From: Bog-473 sp036491435
Lineage (GTDB): Bacteria; Actinomycetota; Acidimicrobiia; Acidimicrobiales; RAAP-2
Assembly (NCBI GenBank): GCA_036491435.1
Contig: DASXBZ010000021.1
Span: 1 to 30,378 of the forward strand
Direction: 5' to 3'
DNA: 30,378 nt
The notes beneath the pieces were generated by a model. That model made no database searches and was not told the DNA's origin. It saw only the letters and a program-made list of their open reading frames with translations. This document shows positions 22,667 through 29,640 of this stretch, one piece after another; positions within the stretch are counted from its first letter, which is position 1, and every line of letters begins with the position of its first letter. The translations under genes were made by a program, and so were the position numbers.

Positions 22667-23005
22667 ATGCCGGTGGAGGGCCATCTATACGGTGAACGAG
22701 TTTGGTTCTACGACGCACGGGGCCACGTTCGCAGGATGGGCGTCTCAACCCACCCGGCAGATTCCACCATTGTCATTTCACTGTGGCAGGGCGACACCTG
22801 CACCGGCACATTTCGGGTTCCCGCCAAGGATGCGGCACGGCTCATTTCGACCCTGGCCTACGGAATGACCGAAGCGATCCCCGTTCAGGCCACCGAAACC
22901 GAAGTCGGTGAGTGGCGACTGAGCCAGCTCTGGTCAACACTGCTCCGTCGCGTGTTCGGCCGATCACCCGGAACAAACGAGACTCACCTTCATCTCCTCA
23001 AGTAG
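22667..23005 (+). CDS. Hypothetical protein, small beta-rich
   Basis: 112 aa. The sequence alternates strand-like segments: GERVWFYDARGHVRRMGVSTHPADSTIVISLWQGDTCTGTFRVPAKDAARLISTLAYGM. It ends in a basic stretch (LWSTLLRRVFGRS). I do not recognise a family. No Shine-Dalgarno is present, but GATAAT lies six bases before the start, supporting leaderless expression. Confidence 0.6.
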   Translation: MPVEGHLYGERVWFYDARGHVRRMGVSTHPADSTIVISLWQGDTCTGTFRVPAKDAARLISTLAYGMTEAIPVQATETEVGEWRLSQLWSTLLRRVFGRSPGTNETHLHLLK

Positions 23006-23123
23006 GTCCGTTGGGTCACCGGGTCGTGCACCATGGACGTACGCCAGCGGGATACACCACCCGTGACGTGATCCGGTGACCGTCCCGCTTGACGTCCGAA
23101 TCTTTGGTCAAGAGACTGCAGCA

Positions 23124-23555
23124 ATGAAGACGATTCACCATTTGGTCGATGTCGACGCTTCGACGGATTCTGTCTGGGGCGCCCTGACGCACGAGGATCA
23201 GATGGCTGGCTGGTGGAGCACAAAGGTCGATGCGCCTGATGCGCTCGTCGGTACCCTCGTCCGGTGGACATTTGCGGGTGACTTCAATCCCGTGATGGAG
23301 ATCCTTGAATCCACTGAACCAACGAGCCTGACTTGGCGTTGCGCAGCCGGTCACCAGCCCTGGCAGGACAGCACGTTCCGCTTCGAGATCGCACCATTGG
23401 ACGATGGGCGAACCCGAGTGCGCTTCTGGCAAGACTATGCGGTCGAGCTGGCGGACGACTACTACGGGACCTACAACTTCAACTGGGGCTATTACTTGGA
23501 GAGTCTCCGGCTGCTCTGCAGCACTGGCACCGGCAAGCCCTTTGCGGCGAACTGA
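23124..23555 (+). CDS. SRPBCC (START-like) domain protein
   Basis: 143 aa from the ATG at 23124. It starts MKTIHHLVDVDASTDSVWGALTHEDQMAGWWS, and then shows VRWTFAGDFNPVMEILESTEPTSLTWRCA, DSTFRFEIAPLDDGRTRVRFWQDYA, and a C-terminal helix (NWGYYLESLRLLCSTGTGKPF). This is the polyketide-cyclase/SRPBCC pattern for binding a hydrophobic ligand. It differs from the SRPBCC protein of the ArsR operon in its termini. It lies 94 bp upstream of the dioxygenase-like gene on the same strand and may be co-transcribed with it. Confidence 0.85.
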   Translation: MKTIHHLVDVDASTDSVWGALTHEDQMAGWWSTKVDAPDALVGTLVRWTFAGDFNPVMEILESTEPTSLTWRCAAGHQPWQDSTFRFEIAPLDDGRTRVRFWQDYAVELADDYYGTYNFNWGYYLESLRLLCSTGTGKPFAAN

Positions 23556-23649
23556 CTTCTCCGATCGATCTCCAGCCAGTTCGCGTGCGACAGTTCGTTC
23601 GCGGGATTCGCAGAGTCCACAGAGGGGATGAGCAAGGGGTGAAAGCATC

Positions 23650-24600
23650 GTGAGTTCACGACTCGCCAGCAACGCCGAAGTCAGCTCGTGGCGCGAAGAC
23701 GGTTGGATCCTGATCGAAGGCTTGATCGGAACCGAGGAGATCGACGCCGTCGCCGAGGACCTCCAGAACATCTTCCCGAATGCTGAAGAACTTCACGCCG
23801 ATCCAGAAGGGGTGACCGAACGGTGGAAGGGCCACCCGGTCGAGCCCAAGGAAGTATTCGTGTGGCCCGACGAGGGCCCCGGGTTCCGCCCTGAACAGCA
23901 ACGTTGGTCAGCCACGTTCCCCTTTCCGGGTACCGGCGCGCTCAACCGACTGTGCGTCCATCCATCACTCGTGGACTTCGCCGAGCGTGCGCTCGACAGC
24001 ACCGAGATTCGGCTCTACCAAGCAGGCGCGAGTGCGAAGTACGCGGGTGTGACCAACTACGAGCAGCCGCTGCACATAGACCGTAACCATTCGTGGTTGC
24101 CCCCAGGCAGCGAATCTCCATGGTGGAACCTCGAGGGGTTTCTGTACCTCTCGGACATCGGCGGAGCCGATAACCCCACGCGTCTCGTTTCGGTACGCGA
24201 CTCCGAGCACATCGAGTCTCCCTACGGCGTAGTGATGCCCAACATGGATCCGGGCGTCTACGCGGCCGAGCAACCCGCTCCAGGGATCCGGGGTTCATAC
24301 CTGGCCTACCGGTCCGACTGTTGGCACCGGGGAGCCCCTTTTGGCTCGGCTTCGGGATCTCGTGTCGTCCTCTCGATCGCGTTCAAGAACGCGCAGACTG
24401 AGTGGATCGCGTACAACACGCAGCAGTCTGTCTCGACGAGTATCGAATGGACGGTCTTCGTAGAGGGGTCGACACCGCGGGAGCTGGAGCTCTTCGGCTG
24501 GCCGCCGCCGGGCCACCCCGTATGGACCGAGCGTCTGATCGTGCAGACCCAGGAGCGCTACCCAGAGCTCGACCTTGATCCCTGGCGGAAAGCGCTCTAA
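23650..24600 (+). CDS. Phytanoyl-CoA dioxygenase (PhyH)-family protein
   Basis: 316 aa from a GTG start with AAGGGGTG ten bases upstream. It is a non-haem Fe(II)/2-oxoglutarate-dependent oxygenase. The iron-binding set is visible as HID (His142, Asp144 in QPLHIDRNHSW) and a distal His in DCWHRGAPFG (His226). Arg238 in SGSRVVLSIAFK should bind 2-oxoglutarate. A typical start (EVSSWREDGWILIEGLIGTEEIDAV) precedes the core. PhyH relatives in bacteria hydroxylate small molecules in natural-product routes. The preceding SRPBCC gene may help handle the substrate, which is inference. Confidence 0.88.
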   Translation: MSSRLASNAEVSSWREDGWILIEGLIGTEEIDAVAEDLQNIFPNAEELHADPEGVTERWKGHPVEPKEVFVWPDEGPGFRPEQQRWSATFPFPGTGALNRLCVHPSLVDFAERALDSTEIRLYQAGASAKYAGVTNYEQPLHIDRNHSWLPPGSESPWWNLEGFLYLSDIGGADNPTRLVSVRDSEHIESPYGVVMPNMDPGVYAAEQPAPGIRGSYLAYRSDCWHRGAPFGSASGSRVVLSIAFKNAQTEWIAYNTQQSVSTSIEWTVFVEGSTPRELELFGWPPPGHPVWTERLIVQTQERYPELDLDPWRKAL

Positions 24601-24675
24601 AGGACTCTACGAAAACGACCATCGGGTGCCTCGGTTCGCCGGATCGGGAGTACGCGGCCCAGTGTCTCGGGAGGC

Positions 24676-25338
24676 CTAGTCGGCAGCCTGCACGGTCATG
24701 GCCAGCTGTGTCTCATCGCCTGGAATGCTGAACACCTGCATGGCATCGCGGTCCCGCAGCCAGGACCGATTTCGCTGATGCAACTCCGAGCCTTCGTCGA
24801 ACCGGTTGAGCACCACCGCGAGCTGTGCCGGAAGTCGCACGAGGGTGTCCATCGTCAGACGCACGGAGTTGATCGTGCCCAAACCGGCATCAGCGACGAG
24901 CAACACGATGTCGGGCATGACGGCCACGACCAGCGCCAGACAGTCGCCATCGTCGGCGATGGGTGAACGGAGACCCCCTGCCGTCTCGACGAATCCCACG
25001 TCCGCCTGCGCCTGCGGCCATCGCAGCTCCTCGACGAGGTCGTCGAGCGCGAAGGTCGGACGAGCCAGCGCATCCGCGGCCATTGGTGGCGCCATGGCCA
25101 TCTCGTACCAGCGGTGGGGCGGGCACACCGTCTCTGGCGGCTCCCCACTCGCCGCCCCGAGCACGGCCGCGTCGTAGCCCTCGGGATCGTCCGACGCATC
25201 GAAGGACTGCGCGGGCTTGCGGACGGCGGCCGTCGCTCCCCCTTCCCGCAGTGCCTCCAGGAGCCTCGCTGTGACGTAGGTCTTGCCGATATCGGTGCCC
25301 GTGCCGACGACGGCCACCAACCGTTTCGGCCTCGCCAC
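24676..25338 (-). CDS. bioD: Dethiobiotin synthetase
   Basis: 220 aa. The P-loop is AVVGTGTDIGKTYVTARLLEAL (about 9-30), followed by VRKPAQSFD and an ETAGGLRSPIADDGDCLALV segment (about 115-135) that lines the substrate site. It converts 7,8-diaminononanoate, CO2 and ATP into dethiobiotin, the third step of the biotin ring pathway. The GTG start shares one base with the bioF stop (TAGTG), so it is translationally coupled and last in the bioA-bioF-bioD operon. The bioB gene for the final step is not in this window. The P-loop variation DIGKT is within family range. Confidence 0.93.
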   Translation of the reverse strand: MARPKRLVAVVGTGTDIGKTYVTARLLEALREGGATAAVRKPAQSFDASDDPEGYDAAVLGAASGEPPETVCPPHRWYEMAMAPPMAADALARPTFALDDLVEELRWPQAQADVGFVETAGGLRSPIADDGDCLALVVAVMPDIVLLVADAGLGTINSVRLTMDTLVRLPAQLAVVLNRFDEGSELHQRNRSWLRDRDAMQVFSIPGDETQLAMTVQAAD

Positions 25339-26522
25339 TATCGAGTGCCGGCCGGGGTGGACACGACCAGGGGCAGCAACTGCAGCGCGTCGATCAAGCG
25401 GGTGACATCGTCATCTCGGTGCGCCGCCGAAAGCGTGACCCGCAGACGGCTCGTCCCAACCGGCACCGTCGGCGGGCGGATGGCGGGCACCCAGAGACCC
25501 CGCGCCAACAAACACATGGACGCGTCGATTGCCGCCTGCTCGGCTCCGAGAACAACAGGGATGATTGGGCTCGGGTGAGCCGGCGGCGCGATGCCGGCCG
25601 TGGTCAGCCGCTGCAGCAACGAGTCGAGGCGCTCGACCAACGCATTCCCCTCGGCGGCGCGAAGGATGCGTAGGGCCGCCAGGGCGGCGGCCGCGTCGGC
25701 CGGTGGGAGCGCCGTCGAGAAGATGTAGGACCGAGCCCGATTGATCAGCAGGTCCACCACATCGCGCGACGCCGCCACGAACCCTCCGAGGGCGCCCAGC
25801 GTCTTCGACAGCGTTCCGACCCGCACGATGGTGGCGTTCGCCGACCCGAGAGTGCCCGACATCTCGGGGTGGGGCCCGAGGACCGCGTGTGCCTCGTCGA
25901 CCACCAGCAAGGCGCCATGTCGGTCGCAGAGCGCCACGAGCTCGTGGAGTGGCGCAACGTCGCCGTCCATGGAGAACACCGAGTCCGTCACGACGAGCGA
26001 TGACATTGTCGGCTCTGGCTTGCTGGACGCCAGTAGTTCCTCGAGATGTCCCAGGTCGCGGTGGCGGTACACGTCCACCTGCGCGCGTGAAAGCCGGCAG
26101 CCGTCGATGATGCTGGCGTGGTTCAGTTCGTCCGAGAAGACGCGGACGCCCAGATCACCGAGGACGCTGAGCACGCCTAGGTTGGCGGCGAAGCCGCTCG
26201 GGAAACAGACGGCCGCTTCCGTTCCCTTCCATCGAGCCAGCTCGTCCTCGAGCTCGGCGTGGATCGGGCGTGAGCCGGTGACGAGGCGCGACGCGCCCGC
26301 TCCGGTGCCCCACCGTTCGAGCGCATCGTGTGCGGCCGCCTGCACGGCTGGGTGCGCGCTCAGCCCGAGGTAGTCGTTCGACGCGAACGAGACGACTTCT
26401 TCTCCTTCGAGCGTGCCCTGGGGGCCCCGAGCGTCGAAGGCTCGCGGGGCGCGCCAACGTCCTTCGTCCACCACCTGCGCCAGCTGAGCCCGGATGCGGT
26501 CGGGCCACTGCTCCGGGCTCAC
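25338..26522 (-). CDS. bioF: 8-amino-7-oxononanoate synthase
   Basis: 394 aa, the usual length for this PLP enzyme of the alpha-oxoamine synthase family. Visible motifs are SFASNDYLGLSAHP, GTGAGASRLVTGSRPIHAELE, FSDELNHASIIDGCRLS, SVFSMDGDVAPL, VVDEAHAVLG, and the PLP lysine in RVGTLSKTLGALGGF (Lys240). It condenses pimeloyl-thioester with alanine to form 8-amino-7-oxononanoate. Its GTG start overlaps the bioA stop by four bases (GTGA). Middle gene of the biotin operon. Confidence 0.96.
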   Translation of the reverse strand: MSPEQWPDRIRAQLAQVVDEGRWRAPRAFDARGPQGTLEGEEVVSFASNDYLGLSAHPAVQAAAHDALERWGTGAGASRLVTGSRPIHAELEDELARWKGTEAAVCFPSGFAANLGVLSVLGDLGVRVFSDELNHASIIDGCRLSRAQVDVYRHRDLGHLEELLASSKPEPTMSSLVVTDSVFSMDGDVAPLHELVALCDRHGALLVVDEAHAVLGPHPEMSGTLGSANATIVRVGTLSKTLGALGGFVAASRDVVDLLINRARSYIFSTALPPADAAAALAALRILRAAEGNALVERLDSLLQRLTTAGIAPPAHPSPIIPVVLGAEQAAIDASMCLLARGLWVPAIRPPTVPVGTSRLRVTLSAAHRDDDVTRLIDALQLLPLVVSTPAGTR

Positions 26523-27835
26523 GAGGGCCGCGTCACCTCATCGAGGGCGTCGGCCAGGGCGTCGACGATCCGTACGACCTCTTCTTCGGTGATGGTGAGC
26601 GGCGGCATCACCACGACGACATCGCCGAGCGGACGGAGCAGGACCCCTCGCGCGACGGCTCCTGCGCAGACGCGGCGACCCCACCGGAGCCCGTCTCTCG
26701 GTGGTGCGAGCTCGACGCCGACCATCAGGCCGCGCTGGCGAACCTCGCGTACCGCAGGGCTTGGAACGACGCGCCTCGCCAGGAGATCGCCAAGTTGCCC
26801 CGCCCGGGCCCTGACATTGGCAAGGACGTCCCAGGACTTGACCAGGTGGAGGTGTTCGAGCGCGACGGCGGCGGCCAATGCGTTTCCCCCGTAGGAGTGC
26901 CCGTGGTAGAAGGTCTGCGGCCCGAGGTCGGCCCCGAGAAACGCGTCGAACACCCGGCCGGACGCGGCGGTGGCCGACATGGCGAGATAGCCGCCGGTGA
27001 TCCCCTTGCCGAGGCAGAGCAGATCTGGTCGCAGACCGCACTGCTCGGACGCGAATAGCGTGCCGGTCCGGCCGAACCCCGTGGCGACCTCGTCGCACAC
27101 GAGCAACGCGCCGGCATTGCGGCAGGCGTCGCCGACGCGGCGGACGTCGTCCGGGTCGGCGACGAGGATGCCGGCCGCGCCCTGCACCAGCGGCTCGAGG
27201 ACCACGGCGGCCAACTCGCCGCCGTGAGCGGCGATGGCGGCACACGCCTTGTCCGCCCAACCGGGATCGGCGTACCCGGGTGTGCGGACGACCGGGAAGC
27301 ACAACGGCCCGAACACGGCACTGAAGACGCCGCCGTCGCCGAGCGACAGCGACCCGATCGTGTCGCCGTGGTACGCATCGCCCAGCGCCAGGAACTGGGT
27401 GCGTCCCTCGACCCCGCGGTTGACCCAGTACTGGAATGCGATCTTGAGTGCCTGCTCCACGGCGACGGCACCGTCGGCGGCGAAGAGAAAGTGGGGATCG
27501 TCCACCGGCACGAGCGGCGCGAGGGCCTCGGCCAGCTCGACGACCACCGTGTTGCCGTTGCCCAGCATCGTCGAGTGCGCCACCTTGGCCGCCTGTGCGG
27601 CCAGGGCGCCGTCGAGCTCGGGGACGTGGTGACCCAGGGTGTTCACCCAGAGCGAGGAGATGGCGTCGAGGTAGCGGCGGCCCTCGGCGTCGATCAGCTC
27701 GCGGCCCTCGGCCCGCTCGATCTCGAGGGGGGCGTTCTCGGCGTAGCTGGCCATCTGGGTGAAGCCGTGCCAGACCACGGCGGCGTCGCGCTCGACCCAG
27801 CTCCGGGGGGTGGGGTTCGGAATGGTGCTGCTCAC
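26519..27835 (-). CDS. bioA: Adenosylmethionine-8-amino-7-oxononanoate aminotransferase
   Basis: 438 aa, class III PLP aminotransferase. BioA-type features are SLWVNTLGHHVPEL near the start, AYHGDTIGS, VVLEPLVQGAAGI, CDEVATGFGRTGTLFA with the PLP-contacting Asp248, and LCLGKGITGGYLAMSA with Lys277. It uses S-adenosylmethionine as amino donor to make 7,8-diaminononanoate. The GTG start has no Shine-Dalgarno. CAGAAT ends six bases before it, so a leaderless transcript is likely. First gene of bioA-bioF-bioD, and divergent from the riboflavin synthase. Confidence 0.96.
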   Translation of the reverse strand: MSSTIPNPTPRSWVERDAAVVWHGFTQMASYAENAPLEIERAEGRELIDAEGRRYLDAISSLWVNTLGHHVPELDGALAAQAAKVAHSTMLGNGNTVVVELAEALAPLVPVDDPHFLFAADGAVAVEQALKIAFQYWVNRGVEGRTQFLALGDAYHGDTIGSLSLGDGGVFSAVFGPLCFPVVRTPGYADPGWADKACAAIAAHGGELAAVVLEPLVQGAAGILVADPDDVRRVGDACRNAGALLVCDEVATGFGRTGTLFASEQCGLRPDLLCLGKGITGGYLAMSATAASGRVFDAFLGADLGPQTFYHGHSYGGNALAAAVALEHLHLVKSWDVLANVRARAGQLGDLLARRVVPSPAVREVRQRGLMVGVELAPPRDGLRWGRRVCAGAVARGVLLRPLGDVVVVMPPLTITEEEVVRIVDALADALDEVTRPS

Positions 27836-27841
27836 ACCCTG

Positions 27842-27847
27842 ATTCTG
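27842..27847 (-). promoter_or_regulatory. -10 box of the biotin operon (leaderless)
   Basis: CAGAAT on the minus strand, with six bases before the GTG of bioA. The 62-bp gap to the divergent gene must hold both promoters. I see no clear BirA- or BioR-type palindrome there. Confidence 0.4.
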
Positions 27848-27897
27848 GACTCCGCCGGCCCTGATCGGCCAATGCGCTTCCTGCGCGAAAATAGGTC

Positions 27898-28374
27898 ATG
27901 GACCTGATCGGCGTCGTCGACACGATGTTCGCCCGCTACGACATGGGTGGCGAGGCGCTCGACGAGCTCTCGCAGTGCCCCGGCTACGGGACGACCTTCA
28001 CCACGATCCGGCGCACGGTGCCCGGGTTCAAAGACCTGGCCGTGGCGGCCAAGAAGCTGATCGAGGAGGACGGTTGCCGGATCGTCGTCGCCCTGGGGAT
28101 GCCCGGCAAGGAGAAGGTGGACAAGGTCTGCGCGCACGAGGCGTCGACGGGGATCATGCAAGCGCAGCTCATGACGAACACACCGATCCTCGAGGTGTTC
28201 GTCCACGAAGACGAGTCCGACAACCCCGCCACGCTGGCCATGGTGTTCAAGAACCGCTCACGGGACCACGCCCGCAACGCCTACCTCATGCTCTACGAAC
28301 CCGAGCAGCTGACGGCGCGGGCGGGGCAGGGCATCCGCCAGGGCTTCGCCCACGCCGGTCCGCTCGAGATCTGA
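27898..28374 (+). CDS. ribC: Riboflavin synthase, archaeal type
   Basis: 158 aa, related to lumazine synthase rather than to bacterial trimeric riboflavin synthase with its two repeated domains. Signature segments are MDLIGVVDTMFARYDMG, IRRTVPGFKDLAVAAKKLIEEDGCRIVVALGMPG, KVCAHEASTGIMQAQLMTNTPILEVFVHEDE, RSRDHARNAYLMLYEPEQL and RAGQGIRQGF. These match the archaeal RibC family, which dismutates two 6,7-dimethyl-8-ribityllumazine molecules to riboflavin. No other rib gene lies in the window. The start has no Shine-Dalgarno and may be leaderless. Divergent from bioA, which suggests a shared cofactor-synthesis control region. Confidence 0.88.
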   Translation: MDLIGVVDTMFARYDMGGEALDELSQCPGYGTTFTTIRRTVPGFKDLAVAAKKLIEEDGCRIVVALGMPGKEKVDKVCAHEASTGIMQAQLMTNTPILEVFVHEDESDNPATLAMVFKNRSRDHARNAYLMLYEPEQLTARAGQGIRQGFAHAGPLEI

Positions 28375-28400
28375 GAACACTCCCCCATCGCTCGGGCCCA

Positions 28401-28467
28401 CCCCTCAGCGGGAGGGCTCCCGGAAGAGTCCGCCGACCCGGGTAATGGCTGCCCGCCTGCTGAGGGG
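28401..28467. terminator. Structured region between convergent riboflavin synthase and peptidase genes
   Basis: CCCCTCAGC (28401-28409) pairs with GCTGAGGGG (28459-28467), a perfect 9-bp match. Inside it is a compact hairpin, CGGGA/TCCCG (28409-28422). The position after two converging genes fits a bidirectional terminator. Confidence 0.5.
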
Positions 28468-28550
28468 CGGAATGCTGTGAGAGCGCTTTGACGATCAGTT
28501 GGGGAAGAACGTGAACGCGGTGAGATTGGCGGGTCCCGGAAGGCGAGCGA

Positions 28551-29501
28551 TCATGAGTTCTGCCAGGAGACGGAGAACGACCGGCCGTCGGCACTGAGGT
28601 TGCTCGGGACGGCAAGCGTCCGGTTGTTGACCGCCATGGTGATCGCGTTGGCGTTGAAGGCGGCCAGCGAGCCTTCGTGACCGGCGTTGTCGATGAGATC
28701 GGCGTTGCCGAAGCCAACTTGGCCGAAGTCGGCGAGCGGCAACTCGCTGCAGAACAAGAGGTTGCACGACGAGGGCGCTTCGGCGACCACTTCCGCCGAC
28801 GAGCGGCCGAAACCGGGCGACGCGTTCTGCGTCGTGCCGAAGAACCAACCAGCCGTGCTGTCCTTGAGGGCCAGGAAGAACGTGGTGCCCGAGCCGTTCG
28901 ACACGACCCAGGCGGTCATCTGGTCGCCCGGATGGACGGGATAGGCACTCGACAGGGGCTGGGACGGATTCGGGAACATCTCCCACCAGGCGTAGTAGGT
29001 GGGCGTCTGGCCGTTGCAGTCCGAGTCGGCGCCGAGCTGCTCGACGCTGTTCGAGGCGTACCCGTCGAGGCCGACCCAGAACGAGGAGGCCGAGGAGCCC
29101 GGACCCAAGAGGTTGCCCAGACCGTTGCCGCCGAGCAGGCCGTTGAGGATGCCGACACCGCCACCCCCACCGGCACTGCAGTCGACCGCCGGCTGGATCC
29201 AGCTGGCGGCGACCGAGTCGTAGGTGTCCTGATTGTCGGCGTAGCCGCTCCAGTTCTGCGACTGCACGTTGGTCGCGTGGCGCAGACCGTGGCCGAGGAC
29301 CTGACCAAGGCCCGGCAGCACCACCTTGCCGATGATCGGCTGGTGGTACAGGCCAGGGGTGGGAAGGCTGCTGGAGCCCGCCGCAACCGATGCAGCCGCC
29401 GCCGGCGAGGCGGCGGCGGTGGAGAGGGCCGGCGCGGCCGCGGCCGCCAGGCCGAGCACGCACGCAGCCGACACGAGCGTCCTCCGCGCGGACTCCCGCA
29501 T
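28551..29501 (-). CDS. Exported glutamic peptidase, G1 (eqolisin)-like
   Basis: 316 aa from the ATG at 29501, with AGGAG eight bases upstream. Residues 1-40 form an Ala-rich signal peptide (RRTLVSAACVLGLAAAAAPAL). The mature domain has the G1 pattern: SQNWSGYA (79-88), SWIQPAVDC, FWVGLDGYASNSVEQLGADSDC with the catalytic-type Gln155, YYAWWEMFPNP, VHPGDQMTAWV, and SSAEVVAEAPS with the catalytic-type Glu237. It ends in an ADLIDNAGHEGSLAAFNAN segment typical of bacterial eqolisin-like proteins. Eqolisins cleave proteins at acidic pH using a Gln/Glu pair. The usual Trp after Glu237 is Val. Secreted; substrate unknown. Confidence 0.85.
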   Translation of the reverse strand: MRESARRTLVSAACVLGLAAAAAPALSTAAASPAAAASVAAGSSSLPTPGLYHQPIIGKVVLPGLGQVLGHGLRHATNVQSQNWSGYADNQDTYDSVAASWIQPAVDCSAGGGGGVGILNGLLGGNGLGNLLGPGSSASSFWVGLDGYASNSVEQLGADSDCNGQTPTYYAWWEMFPNPSQPLSSAYPVHPGDQMTAWVVSNGSGTTFFLALKDSTAGWFFGTTQNASPGFGRSSAEVVAEAPSSCNLLFCSELPLADFGQVGFGNADLIDNAGHEGSLAAFNANAITMAVNNRTLAVPSNLSADGRSFSVSWQNS

Positions 29502-29598
29502 CGAACCTCTCCTGATCATCCGGCTCTCAGCAGCCATTTCCCACCCTGACCAGTAGCTATCTTCTCGGCGCCGTGGCAACCGCCGCCACGACGCGAGA

Positions 29599-29619
29599 GT
29601 GCGGGGCACTCCCCCGCAC
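29599..29619 (-). terminator. Hairpin terminator after the acyl-CoA dehydrogenase gene
   Basis: GTGCGGGG (29599-29606) and CCCCGCAC (29612-29619) pair perfectly around a five-base loop, starting 21 nt past the stop of the minus-strand dehydrogenase. It separates that gene from the peptidase gene. Confidence 0.6.
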
Positions 29620-29640
29620 CGCTAGGAGAACGGGCGTGGA

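Noticed and set aside
23016..23771. Minus-strand 251-residue open frame
   Set aside because: Antisense to the SRPBCC gene, with no motif or ribosome site.
27836..27897. BirA/BioR-type operator upstream of bioA
   Set aside because: No convincing long palindrome was found in the 62-bp gap between bioA and the riboflavin synthase gene.
26538..27923. Minus-strand 461-residue open frame overlapping bioA
   Set aside because: Arg-rich out-of-frame shadow of bioA, which has all PLP motifs in its own frame.
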